Under the pieces are notes generated by a model that made no database searches, was not told the origin of the DNA, and was given only the letters and a program-made list of their open reading frames with translations. The translations under genes and the position numbers were made by a program. A DNA stretch of 64,000 nucleotides. Origin: Tubulanus polymorphus (taxonomy: Eukaryota > Nemertea > Palaeonemertea > Tubulaniformes > Tubulanidae). The stretch lies in contig NC_134033.1 of NCBI RefSeq assembly GCF_964204645.1, positions 15,316,155-15,380,154 on the forward strand. The letters are read 5' to 3'. Below, piece by piece: positions 11,940 through 25,400 of the stretch (position 1 is its first letter; each line of letters starts with the position of its first letter).

Positions 11940-14900
11940 GCGATCATCAGGCTGAATTGATTTCTGATTTGACACCAGGTTCCTCTTCAACTCTTCAATT
12001 CATTTCGGCGAAAGGTTCACCACGCGAGATGAAAATGAATCATTACGGTTGGGATATTTCTAGTTCATTAGACCTCGAAGTTGTCATAAAAGGAGCACCG
12101 GGTGATTCGCACCCAGCAGGTCACAGTTAATGGCAAACGATTATCGAAAGGTAATTAAACCCGATGAATACAAGAAGCCGACGATAGAAATGTATCTTTT
12201 GTCCGCATCCCGTTATAAACGACCGCCATTATGTTCACAAACACCTATGCACAGTTCCTAACCTAATGGCGCGAGAGGTCGCGGTTATTATGCGCACGAC
12301 GATACCCTATTAAAGAAAACAGATGGATTCGAACGCAATTTCAATAGATCCATCACAATCTAACGCGTCTTCCCGAAGCGTTAACAATAGAGGCGAGAAA
12401 ATGGAGCGATTGTTGCCGCATTCACATCGCGCATAAACAACTTTCTAAAAGTGAGTAATTAGTCACCGGCAGACGTGTGAAACCAATCAGCGAATGTATC
12501 AATACGCCTTTTGTAACCGACTAACACCTGAATCGGAACTATTTAGCCAGAAGCCGAACCGATAATGAGTATATGAGGTCTGTCGAATAAAGGCGTTTGA
12601 TGAAATTGGTATTCAAGGCGCGTCACGGTGTCGTTTTTGAGATGGTGATGATGGAAGCATTCGTCGGTGGTAAAAGTCATCTGGAAATTAACTCAGATGA
12701 ATGCAACCCGCTTCTGACGGCTACAAAAGACTGGTGCCCGCTACACAATGGCAAACACAATCTGTCCATTTACGTGTATACACAATCAGAGATTACTGAT
12801 ACGCAATTCCCTGACATGTCTGCAGTTCTATCATTAGTGGAAGTAACTAGTAAAAAGTTTCTCTGTGTTTTGTTGTTGCTGTTGAAAAACAGCTTTGTTG
12901 TTGCGCGGAAGCGGCGGCGCCTTTGCGGACAAACCCCTGATTACTTTTTCCGTATACAGTTATAAGTTGCACCGAGATCTTCGGCGGCGGCCAGCAGTCA
13001 GATTTTATTTCCATTTGGCGGTGAACGTGGTGCTAGAGCTGGTACGTAAAGTGGCAGCGTTGGATTCTGATAGCACGCTTGAATATCGTCTCAGTTGCTC
13101 CAAAGTTAGTTGGAAAAGTCAACCAGTGGATGACGCCAATTGAAACTGCATTTTGTCATTCACCTTATGGTTGACTCTATTCTGTAGGTCGTCATGGTGC
13201 TATTAAACATCGAAAAATTATTCATCGAACACACTTTTTTGTAGGATGGCACAAAAGATCTCAAATCTATCCAATTTCTTCACAATGATTAAATCCATCT
13301 TAAATATATTTAGAATGTTAATTCTTTTTGAGAATTCTTGGCCCTGGGTATAAATAACCCTGTAACCTTGGAGTAAATGATTACTTCAAGCTATAAAGAA
13401 GCGCAGTTGACTCAAACAGCTATCGTCTGCCGATGAGAATTCGTTAACAATACCCCCAATAAATCTGTTTACTAAAGGCCCCTTGTCACCGAGGGTCATC
13501 ATTGCTAACAAATAATGAAAAACGGAAAGTGCCGGTTGCGTGACAATACACAGAACACGATTCATCAAAGCGGTCTTCTGTCTTCAAACTGTCGTCGTCT
13601 TGGTAACAATTAGCGAGCAACAATGTCGGCAGGTGAACCGCTCTAATTGTGTTCATTGTTGGCTGATTGGACCAATCAACGATTGCGTGTCGTAATTACC
13701 GCCGCGTGAATTATTAGAGTTCTCATAAAGAGGAAACACGGAATTTTATCAGATCGACCCCGACGCCTCCTTCTCTTCTTGACAATCTCGGAGATGAAAA
13801 TTACCCGCGGTTTGACAGTCACCGCTTTGTAAGTCTTTTCGGCGCGTTATTGAAAGTCGCGCGTATTCGTGACAGACGGGTCTTTGTAGGGGCGCGCGAC
13901 GTAAATTGGCGTTGACAATTCGGTAAGCACGGTATGGTCGTTAGGCGTATTTGTTCCCGTCGCCGATAACGAACATTATTTAGTTAATTTTCATCACGAC
14001 ACTGAACTTCTTGCCTCTAATCAAAACATGTATAACTTTATTAGTACTCACACGATATGCATACGACTTGAATACACACGACCTATCTCTGTCAATTATA
14101 CCCCGATTCATGTTAGAATTCGTTCTCATGCCAATCGAATATTTTATTGGTTTTCATCGGCAGGTGACTGTCTAATGATGATATGAATAAAAAAGTAAAA
14201 GCCCACAAAAAGTGGGAAAAATGAGATGAAAATTACACGTTTCGACCTAGCCCTAACCATATGGGCCGCAGATTTATTATGCAGTTATAACAACACAGCG
14301 AGTAGCGACAAGGGACCAGTTGCTCAAACGTTATCTAAAGTTAACCAGTAGATAGTTGACAGTGATGATGAAAAATTCGTTGTCACTATGGTATATTCAT
14401 CCATCGGTTATCTTTAAGCAACTTTTGACCAACCGGCCCCAGACTGGTTACTATATGAACGGCAAATAAATACATGAAACTCTGTTGCTGCTAATGAACA
14501 TAACATTGTCGGATTACAACAAAAGATACGAAAAGAAATATCATGAAATACAAATAAATACAGAACAATAAAAAATACAGAGGAATCATGGTAGCACGCC
14601 AAACAGTTTCAAGTTCCTGATACAAAAACAGTTAGAGATGAATACATATTCTGTATGTGATGACCGAATTTTTCGGGCGATTTATAAATTCGCCGCGATC
14701 GGGCGAAAAAATACGCTCGGGTGTACGTGAGTGAGGAGATGATTTAACGCCCCACGAAGAGAGAAACCTTAATCTTTTATGTGTCTTATGTCCCCCGCGG
14801 ATACTGGGATTTTAAGGATTCATTTGTGTGGTTGAAATCGTCTATTTCGTTGTTTATTGTTTTTTTTTGTGTGAAATCTATCGCGAGTTTGTCAGATAAA

Positions 14901-17900
14901 GTGTAAAAGGAAGTAAGCAAAATGGAAATAAATGAGTAACAATGATTATAATGGTGATATAAATCCGAAATGTTGCCTTTGAGCGAATATTATTCGAAGT
15001 TTCAACTATTTGGTCATCTTCAGATTGCTGATCCATTACGGAACATTCTCTAACATGTATAAAAGTTGTTTTCCCTGACTCGGCCTGCTAAGAATCCAAT
15101 CAATTAACACAGTGAAATACATAAAATCATGTAATCTAGCAACCTAAACACTTTTCCCTGATTTTTTGGCTTTTTTTATACAAAATTCCCCGATTTTTAC
15201 TTTTTTAAAGAAAATAGAATTCTCTGACATTTCCCCGATTTCCAGGTAGTGGCCACGTCATCCTTGCAACATGGAACCATCAGAGTGTTTCATCAACGGT
15301 GATGATAAGTACAGAGAGGAATAGAAGGGGAGGGATAGCTTCAATATTGTCGTCTTTGGTGATTATGAAATTATGGCAATAATAAAACGCGATTGCGCAC
15401 TGAACGATCTGTCAACACGGACACTACGGATGATATTGAGAATGAGATATTACCAGTTGTGATGACACTCGTCTATGTATCGACGCCAAAAACGGCAACA
15501 AATTATTTTACGACCAGGCGCGCGCGCGCGTTCGCGCAAAAATTGATTGTCACGAAAACGTCATCGACGCCGGATTGATGTCTTTACGTTCGGCAACAAT
15601 GAACGTTTAATTTCAACGACGCGTTAACGTTACCCCGACCTGTCAACGCGCAGAGACGACGTTCGGCGCATCACGACACATATCACTATACCCAATGTTA
15701 TTATATCTGTCAGCTTAGGTGTCAACCCCCTATTTTTTTGTTGTAATCAAACCTTTATTTGTGTATCTTTAAAGCAATTGAACGGATTCATATCAGCATG
15801 CACCAGAAGAAGCGAAGCTTTAATCTCATGACCTTTTTGGTTTTTATGACAAATGATCCGCGTATTATTTCTGATTCATTTCACCTGATTGTGGCGGTTA
15901 TCTTTAAAATCTGTGAGGGTCAACACTTGGGGAGTAATAATACTGTCTTTGGTTCCCCCGGACGACGGTCTCTGATAGGACGAAACGAGCAGGGAAGATT
16001 CGGAAATTTTCACATATTTTCACGTCGCCATTTTCCACTTTTTCACATTTCTTCATACCATAAAACATGATTTTTTTCACATTTTTTTAAAAATATCAAA
16101 AACAGAATTATCACACTAAATCTTTGAAGATACGTGTATCTTCACTTTCGACGAGGTTTTATGCTAGAATTGCATAGTTAAACATGTTTAAGGCGATATA
16201 ACAATTTAACCTGTTTAGGTTATACAAATCAACGAATGAGACCCAACTAGACTATGAACATGAACATGTGCTATGAACAATCAAGTGTTGAAACAAAATA
16301 TCGAAAAACAGCTCGCAATTTCACAGCATTTCGTAGAACTTTTCCAAAAAAAAAATCTTCTCCCCTCATTTGCATATTGCTAGCAGTCGGGTGAGATCTT
16401 CACATAAATTGAAATTCAAGCGGAGACCAGTTTTTTCTTGAAATTCCAGCCCCTGAATTCAATATCATATCGGCCTAGACCCTTCTACTGGCGCGTAAGG
16501 AAATGCCAGAGAAAAAAGTCGTTTGGAGAAGAAAGAAAGCAGATCCGCGGAAATATAAACCGTGCTATTTACCAAATAGAACCTATCGATTTCACGACTT
16601 TCATTCTTCAGAAGTAGAAAAGCGGCCATTGTGTTCTGTGTGATTTAGAATCCCATCGTCTGCAGTGCGGGAAGCGCCGTTATTTTGCAAACTAGAATAT
16701 ATCAATTTCAGATTTCCTTTCGGGACGGATTTTTTTCAAAGAGTAATTCGACAATCGCATGAAAAGATCATTTGGTTTCCCTTTCAGCAATTCGAAACTC
16801 GACGAAACAATTCGCTTTAGCGCCGAAGTCAAAACCCGATAAGCCGGCAAACACGCGCCAACAATGCCAGCCGTTTTTATGTCCCATTGCCGTTACCGAG
16901 TAACTGATACAACAATTATCGACCCTTCAGTGCACGTGTCTGTTGTCCTTATGAAAATAAAAAGTGCCCCCGAACAATGGCCGAGTCGCTGTGAGGGATC
17001 GAAAACTCTCTGTCTTGAGTTCCGATATCCCGCAAAAAATGATGGATTTGAAATTCTATTTAAAAAGAAAAAGAAACGTTTTCTGCAACCCTTTTCTTAT
17101 GCCTATCGATGATATTCTGGATGTTTCTTTGAGCTACATGACAAACCCAATTCAATAATCCATAGGCTATAAGCATACTTGCCCCTTTGATAATTCAATT
17201 ATCCATTCTGACCCTTTTGTCCATCACGCGTTACAAGTACTGTCGACATTTTCTACTGTGTTTTCCGTATAATGCGTTTTTGTTGTATCAAGATCTGTAG
17301 TTATGGACCAACATGCAGTTCCACAGCTGTGAGTTAGGATTTGGCTGAGTTGAAACATTGAAAATGAACTAATTTCTTAAACTCTGAAAAACTATGGAAC
17401 TGGTTTACTGATCGAGTTTTCGAACTTTTTGTTCATTTGTGTTAAGTGTCGAGTTGCTTGGTGTAACTTCTGGCTCAAGCATTATCTATCATTGCACAAC
17501 GTAAATTTTGTACTGAATCAAGTAAGAATTTGTGGTTGAACAATCAGGCGATACCCGATAACCGAAGCGAAGAAATTAATACGATATCATTAAAAAACAA
17601 ATCGTTTTTTAGATAGATAGTTCAGCGAAGCGTGGACTATGAATGTCACTGTGGGATTATACAAGGTTAAATCGCTTTAGTTAATCCCTTTACAATTTCC
17701 CCTAACAATGTCATAATAGCAATAGAAGTGTCGCTATCACGTATCACAACACGACCAGCAGGGTATCTGGAACAATCTTGTCAATACCAACCACAGGGGT
17801 GGATCCTGACGGGGGCACAAAGTGCACGTGCTCCTGTCGCCTGTGCCCTTTAGAAAAACGATAGCAATTTTCTTCGGGGCAATTTTTCGACCCGCAACTA

Positions 17901-18900
17901 TAATAGAGCTGCGCAGTGGCAGGCAATTGCATTGAAATGCCGTGAAATTTCAAAATTGTTCAGACCCTTAATGCCTCGGCGTGAATGTTGCCTTTTTTTA
18001 AATGCCCTTGTCATTACTTTGTGCTCCTGTCAAAATTCTGCCCGTGGATACGCCTGGCCTCTGAACCAGACTCTTTTCATCTATAGAAAGTCATCAAATA
18101 TCAAGAGTCTTTCGTATTTTACTTGAGACACAGTTAGATTGAATGATGCCATTGAAATGGTTCGGCAGAAATCCAAGAGAGGGCGCCAAAGTACGATACT
18201 GTTGATTTATGCAAATTTCCACTTCCGGCCGGGAGAGGGAGCCACAGGACGGTGTCGTCGAAATCACATCCTCGACTTCGGCGCGACCTATTGAGAATTC
18301 GGCGTATAAAACAAGCTCTAAATCCTCTCTTTGTAACCGAGTTTTCATAATCAACCAAGATTCGAGTTGTAAAATTTATTTAACAATAAAAAATCATATA
18401 AAAACGTTGTAAATTTCATCAAATAAATTTCAGACTAGTGATTTATTATAAATTTATTGATTTGAGGCGTCTCGGGCAAAATACTCTATCAGTGTTGTTC
18501 CTAGAGCCAATACATCGTCTGCTATTAACATTAGCATAAACTTATCATACTCGTTCGCCAAACAATGATGTCACGCAGCAGGCAACATGCTCCTGAAACA
18601 GAAACAAACATGCGTCTTACATAACTTGGTCCAGGATCCGATCAATAGATTTTGGTTAAGATTTGGCTCATACAATAGGATTTTTTGTACCAAATTAAGT
18701 TATCAAATTCGAAACCCATTTCAGTAGTGAATAGGATAAAGGTTTGCGAACAAAACCACTTAATTAATGATTTACTGAGATAAACAGGACCGACTTAAGA
18801 GTAGTTAGTCTAGTACCTAGCTGTCATTTCGCAAACAACAGAGGTTCGATTTGATACTAAAATCAGATGTTGCATTGCAAGAAACAGGAGCTAACTGTTT
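11940..18900. other. Large gene-poor interval
   Basis: About 7 kb without a supportable gene. The longest frames (12597-12965 and 12895-13143 plus, 15759-16070 plus, 16864-17112 plus) show no domain, signal peptide or matching splice sites. Block 14968-15040 ('gaagtttcaactatttggtc') resembles an arm of the fold-back family at 11186. Block 17310-17400 is a decayed fragment of the 'acagttgtgagtta' fold-back family. The region could be intron of an unseen gene or regulatory DNA. Confidence 0.35.
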
Positions 18901-18913
18901 CTCCTGCTATGGG

Positions 18914-18989
18914 AACCCGTAACAACGACTGGTATTCGTCGACTAAGGAGGAGTCTACATAGTTTGAATACCAGTCGTTGTTACAGGTT
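18914..18989. repeat. 76-bp inverted repeat
   Basis: Arms of about 24 bp: 'gtaacaacgactggtattc' near 18918 and its complement ending near 18984, around a 26-bp loop. It is probably a short fold-back or MITE remnant downstream of PEX1. Confidence 0.75.
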
Positions 18990-19030
18990 AGGTCTTAAAT
19001 CATGGAAATGAACAATTGTTATACACAACA

Positions 19031-19295
19031 CAGGGGCGGATTTAGACCGTGTCGCCCGACATGGTCGGAATTTAAAAGCGCCTTTTTATACCACCTGAGA
19101 TACACAATAGATATTGTTCCTAAATGTATATAACCTATGTTTCTTGACTTAATGCCTCTCAGAGTTGCTCAGAAAGCTCTAAAATGATAGTAAAATTTCA
19201 AAATATTTGCTGATACGCCTTTCCGCCATAAATTAAGAATAAATGCCCTTTTTATTGGTTGACATGGTCACAACATGCCTCTGTATCCGCCCCTG
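19031..19295 (+). mobile_element. 265-bp MITE (CAGGGGCGGAT family) with CAACA duplication
   Basis: The left end CAGGGGCGGATTTAGACC and the right end GTATCCGCCCCTG are inverted repeats. CAACA directly flanks both sides (19026-19030 and 19296-19300). A sister copy with more than half its length clearly alignable sits in PEX1 intron 9 (23629-23929). It lies about 125 bp beyond the PEX1 stop and so may fall in the PEX1 3' UTR. Confidence 0.8.
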
Positions 19296-19390
19296 CAACA
19301 GAGTGAGTTAACAATGAACTGAGAATTGTGGAACCGGGTCATGTTTGAGGGTGGAAATTTTCGGCGAGATGGATTACAAAGTTTATCTAC

Positions 19391-19436
19391 CTGCAGTTAT
19401 GAGAGTGTCACTCCTGCAGTTATGAGAGTGTCGCTC
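19391..19436 (-). repeat. 23-bp tandem duplication across the PEX1 stop codon
   Basis: 'ctgcagttatgagagtgtc[ag]ctc' occurs twice head to tail (19391-19413 and 19414-19436), with one mismatch. The second copy encodes the last PEX1 residues and its TAA (19420-19422). The first is a non-coding echo just after the stop. Confidence 0.9.
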
Positions 19437-22400
19437 TTTGAGTTGTTGTCTCGGATGTAAACGTTCCACCTCGAGAACCGACAAACTTATCGTAACTAAA
19501 ACAACAAAACAACAAACAAGAAAATAAGTTCACGATGCTTATCAAATACAATAAAATCATAATCTAGGTTACAATAACAGACCCGGCAGTTATAGAAATA
19601 CACTGATTACAAATTACTTATTGCAGTGGCCTATTTTTGACCCGCTCCCTAAGGGGTCATTCATTTATTACGTACGCATTAGGGGAGGAGGAGGAGTCAG
19701 TGCAATTGCGTACTGTAATGCTTAATGTATACGAAAAAATGGCCGATTTTGCGTACAGAGGGGGAGGGGGGCTGAAAAATTCAAATTTTATGCGTACGTA
19801 ATAAATGAATGATCCCTAATAGGAAACCCAGTATGATAATTCACCCATTAAATATACTTCATCTCTCCAAAACTTACATCATTTGGTAACGCATTCTCTC
19901 GCTAGGTGTCACTGACGGTCGTGTGTCCGACAACGCGTTCTCGATGTTAGCCATAGATACCGCAGCGCCCGACGAGACAGATTCTTTCATAGCGTCGCCG
20001 TGGCTAAAATCAGTTTTCTTGTCACGAAACATAGTGCGTTTAACCTGCGTGATAAAGAAGAAATATTTGCTTGAAGTGTGCTACTAGTGTTATACTAAGG
20101 ATTAGGGTAATGTGTCAAACAAGCACTGGCCTAATTTGGGACCTGTGTGCCCGGGGCAAAATACTTGCGCGATGATCCAAAGCTGTCGGAAGGAATTTTT
20201 CAGTGGCGAGGCTTATTTTTGAAGGGTGGTCTGGGAGCCCCTCCCCTAGAAAAATTTTGAAAATTCAATCGCCAGAGATGCGTTTTGGGGCCATTTCACG
20301 GTCTCATTCACAGAAGCATGAGAAGTCATGAGCCAACCACCTAGTACAGAGAACGACGAGCTGCTACGCAAGACAGCGTGCTTTTGAACAAATTTTTTTT
20401 AAGCCCCTGCCGCCCCTGTTCCGACGGCCCTGTGATCTCAGCTAATATATTCACCTGATTCAGAATTGTATCTTTTTCATCTCGCGAAATTTCGACGATT
20501 CCCTCGACTGCATTCGCCACGTACAAAACATCGTCTTCGTCGTCATCGGTGGCTTCATGAGTTCGATCATCGATTTCTCGATTGTCGGATTCTCGTAATT
20601 GATGATCATCCATCGATCGATGAATAGCGTCTAGTTGCGCGTTGTAAAGTAGAGCTTTTAGATCGGCGCCGCTGAAGTGTTGACAGCGACGAGCGATTTC
20701 GTCGACATCGACGTCGTTTGACAATTTCATACGTCGTGTTAAAGCTTTTAATATTTCCACTCTCTCTTCCTGCAATATATCAAATATAGAGACAACAGTT
20801 AGATAAATACTAGTAGTGACAAGTTTCCCAAATCTCTGTTTTCTCTGAGGTTTAAAAAAATTCCCCGAGTTAATCTGCGACAGGTGAATGGAGAATTTTC
20901 TTGGTTTGAAATGTTACAGTTTATTCATTTTTCATGAATCATGTACTGATAAAGATTTTTCTAGAATTTAAGCCAAATTTTCAAATTCCCTGGTTTTCCC
21001 TGATGACTACAGCAGGGGTTTGTACTGCAACTGAGTCTCATGATGTCCAGATTTGAACCCAGCTGAGGGAGGATGTGTCTACTAGGGCAGGGGTTTGTAC
21101 TGTGACAGAGTCTCATGATGTCATCAGGTTTAAATCCCTGCTGAGGGAGGATGTGTCTACTAGGGCAGGGGTTTGTACTGTGACAGAGTCTCAAGAGTTA
21201 CCTGCTGAGGGAGGATGTGTCTACTAGGGCAGGGGTTTGTACTGTGACAGAGTCTCAAGAGTTACCTGCTGAGGGAAGATGTGTCTACTAGGACAGGGGT
21301 TTGAATTGTGACAGAGTCTCAAGAGTTACCTGCTGAGGGAGGATGTGTCTACTAGGACAGGGGTTTGTACTGTGACAGAGTCTCAAGAGTTACCTGCTGA
21401 GGGAGGATGTGTCTACTAGGACAGGGGTTTGTACTGTGACAGAGTCTCAAGAGTTACCTGCTGAGGGAGGATGTGTCTACTAGGACAGGAGTTTGTACTG
21501 TGACAGAGTCTCAAGAGTTACCTGCTGAGGGAGGATGTGTCTACTAGGACAGGGGTTTGTACTGTGACAGAGTCTCAAGAGTTACCTGCTGAGGGAGGAT
21601 GTGTCTACTAGGACAGGGGTTTGTACTGTGACAGAGTCTCAAGAGTTACCTGCTGAGGGAGGATGTGTCTACTAGGACAGGGGTTTGTACTGTGACAGAG
21701 TCTCAAGAGTTACCTGCTGAGGGAGGATGTGTCTACTAGGACAGGAGTTTGTACTGTGACAGAGTCTCAAGAGTTACCTGCTGAGCGAGGATGTGGGTTT
21801 GTGCTTTGACAGTCATTAGATTTATATCAGTATTTACCTGAGAAGGCATCGAACAATAAAGAGATTTATCGAGTCGCCCAGGACGGAGTAAAGCCGGGTC
21901 GATTAAATCAGGACGACTCGTCGCGGCCAATACGTAAACACCGTCTAAACCTTCGACACCGTCGAGTTGAGTTAGTATCTGATTGACGACACGATCTGTA
22001 ACTCCGGTGCTGTCGTGACCACGCCTTTATAAAAATATACAACTTGATTTTATATACAACACACGAGGAAAACGTAAAATCCCATAATGAAGAAAAAAAT
22101 GTCTGAAATGTTTCTTCTAGAGGTAGTAAGTGTAGTTAATTTGATGTTTCAACTATATCCCGATACTATCAGGTATTACTACAGGGTCCGATCTACGCAC
22201 TCGTTTGATTGCCCGGGACAAGTATATTCTCATCAGGGCAAGTAGGTTATAATTATCACTTGTCCCCCGGGCTAGTGCAATTTTATGTCACAAAGCTTTT
22301 TTCCCACTCGATACAACGGATGATAGTGCCCCAAATCGGGACTGCCTGTGTAGGGCAAGCAACTTTTGGAGGGGGCAAGCGAAATTTCAGATATGCTTGC

Positions 22401-25400
22401 CCCTCGGGCAAGTGGCTTTCATTCCTTAGATCGGACCCTGTTACTATCAGTATTCCTGGGGATGACTATCAGATAGTCATCCTCAGGAATACTGACTATT
22501 AGGATAAAGTCGAAATGTTGAATACCGGTAATAAACTACACTAATTCAAGGAAACATTTCAGACTTTTTTCTTAAGATTTTAAATCAAAAACAGGATAAA
22601 AATTCAATGGTACGTTAAGTAAATTGTTGCTGATTTTCAAACCCCCAATTTACCAGGTACACAATTCTAGGTATTATTTACATAAGAATAATTGACTATC
22701 CCTCCTGCCATGGTTGTGTCCACTGACCTTGGAGCCAAAGAGTCAAACTCATCGAAAAATAGAATACAAGGTTTAGCGCTTTGAGCTCTGGTAAATAAAT
22801 CTCTAACAGCCTGTTCACTCGCTCCGATGTACTTGCTCAATAATTCAGGACCCTGAAATAGAGATGGTGTCATAAGTAGGAGCTCATACTGACCAAATCT
22901 TAGGCCTAGTCTTAGATTGGTAAAAGAACCAAATTGAGCTTAGACTGGTCTCAAGTTGTTAGATTAGCTATAGAACTAAAATGAGTTCAGACTGGTCTTA
23001 AGTTGTTAGATTGGTTATAGAACCAAAAAAGAGCTTAGACTGATCTCAAGTTGATAGATTGATTATAGAACCAAAATGAGCTTAGACTGATCTCAAGTTG
23101 ATAGATTGATTATAGAACCAAAAAGAGCTTAGACTGATCTCAAGTTGATAGATTGATTACAGAACCAAAATGAGCTTAGACTGATCTCAAGTTGTTAGAT
23201 TGGTTATGGAACCAAAATGAACTTTGACTGGCATTAAGTTGCTAGATTGGCTACATAAAACTACGATGGTCTTGGACTGGTTTTTAAATCTAAACCACAA
23301 CTCTGCTCATGTCTTAAAATTAAAGTCATAAGATGTTTGAATAGTTTAAAAGACTCAACAAGAGTTGCGACTACTAACCTTAATACTGATGAAATTAAGC
23401 TGGCATTCTTTAGCGATGATCCCGGCTAGTAGAGTTTTGCCGGTTCCGGGCGGACCATACAGTAATATTCCTGAACGCACTCTCAATACACAGTTACTAA
23501 ACAACAGCGGATACTACAGAAAATAAAATATATAAGATTAATTTTCTATTATCACCATTCAGTACATTTAGTAGAGAGTAGAGATTGATTACTTGGAGCT
23601 GCAGTTGCCCCAAAATTTGCTTACAGTACAGAGGCGGATTTAGACCGTGTCGACCGTGTCGCCCGACACGGTCGGAATTTTTAAGTGCCTTTTTATTTTT
23701 TCTCTGTATCAAAATTTGCCGTCGTAACCACCTGAGATACACAATAGATATTTTTCCTAAATATATAACCTATATTTCTTGACTTAATGCCTCTCAGAGA
23801 TGCTCAGAAAGCTCTAAAATGATAGTAAAATTTCAAAGATTTTGCTGAAACGCCTTTGCGTCTTAAATTAAGAATATATGCCCATATATTGGTCGACATT
23901 GTCACAACATGCCCCTTGATCCGCCCCTGCAGTAAACCTTTGGGTCAAGAACGTGACAATTGAACCTGCAGTTTTTCGATAACCATCTTGTGAGCATTTG
24001 ACCATGGAGCAGGGAGCCATTGCAAGAACAAGACATCATATACCGTAATTGTGACTAACAAAACTTAAAAAGTTTTGTTTTTTGTTCCTGTAAACCCAGT
24101 TAACTGATAAAATTATTGAAATACCTTCGATGGCCACAGTAACGTTTCGACTAACGATTTCCTGACATTTTCTAAACCTCCGATATCTGCCCAACCTAAC
24201 TCCCCCGCTGTATGCAATGGTACATTCCGCAGCGAAAGCGGTTTGAACCCCTCGACAGCAACGTTGAACTCTTCGGTCGAAATGACGTGCGCGTCGGGTT
24301 TACAACAATCGCAATCGGCGCCACCTGGTTGTCGTAAATGCGTATGTAAAGCGCGGTCTAACAGTCGTTTGATATCGCGCGCTACGAATCCTTCCGTTTT
24401 ATCGCAAATATCCTCCGTATTCAAACTATCGATAAGTTCGGGATTAACAGACGGATGTCGTTTTATCAACGTCGACAATATATTCAACCTCTCGCGCTGA
24501 AATACAACACGTTTTAATCATTTAGAGAGATTATCCGAGATGGGAGGTTCGTCTTTGGACTAGAAAACGAATTTTGAGGAATTAGATAAATGCGATACAA
24601 TACTCTGCCCACCCCTTCTGAACACGCAGATGCAATATCGCTGCATATTCATGAGACCTATTCAATATTTATGAAAGTGGATTTGCTTCGAGGAATAAGA
24701 AATGTTGGACAAGGTCGAACTTAAGATGAAAAGTTCTTTCTTACCTTCATCGTTTACGATGAATTATCCGATGCATTTGTATCAGCTTCGTTGCAAAGAG
24801 ATCAGTAATCTCTTCGCAAACGAAAACCGATACACTGTAATCATTACAGTGTATAGAATATTTTCTACTCAAAGAGAAGGCTTCCCCCCAAGTGTGTGTG
24901 GGGGGTATGTTCCAATCCACGATCCCCCTTGGCTACTCAGCGCCCTGATAATACGCAGCCTGAAATCTGCAGCCTTTCAGCACGAGACTACCCCATAGGA
25001 CAATCAAACTTTATTACCTTATTTGGAACAGTCATCTCGATGATTTCTGGGAAGAAATGCCAGCCTTGGCATGATGCCAACGTCTCGTGTATAGCAGACG
25101 ACGTCACACATGTCGCTATGACGACAATTTGACGCTTACTCGTGGAACATTCGACGAATAAATCTTTGATAACTTCGGCAATTCGAGCGTTGTAAACGGC
25201 TTGCGGTCCGATTTCCTGTTCCGGACCGACCGGTGCTGCCACCAGGTGATCGATATCGTCGAACAATATAACGGACGGTTGTCGCCACGACGATTCGATA
25301 AACGTCTTATGGAAGATTTTGGCGATTGTGTCGATGCGTTTACCTGCAAGAGAAAATGGAAATAAAATATTCAGAGAACCAAGAAAAATGAAACGAAAGA

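Noticed and set aside
12597-13143. Overlapping plus frames of 122 and 82 codons
   Set aside because: No domain, signal peptide or splice consistency; composition unremarkable.
21013-21811. CRISPR-like regular repeat
   Set aside because: Units are contiguous tandem copies without unique spacers, inside an intron of a eukaryotic gene.
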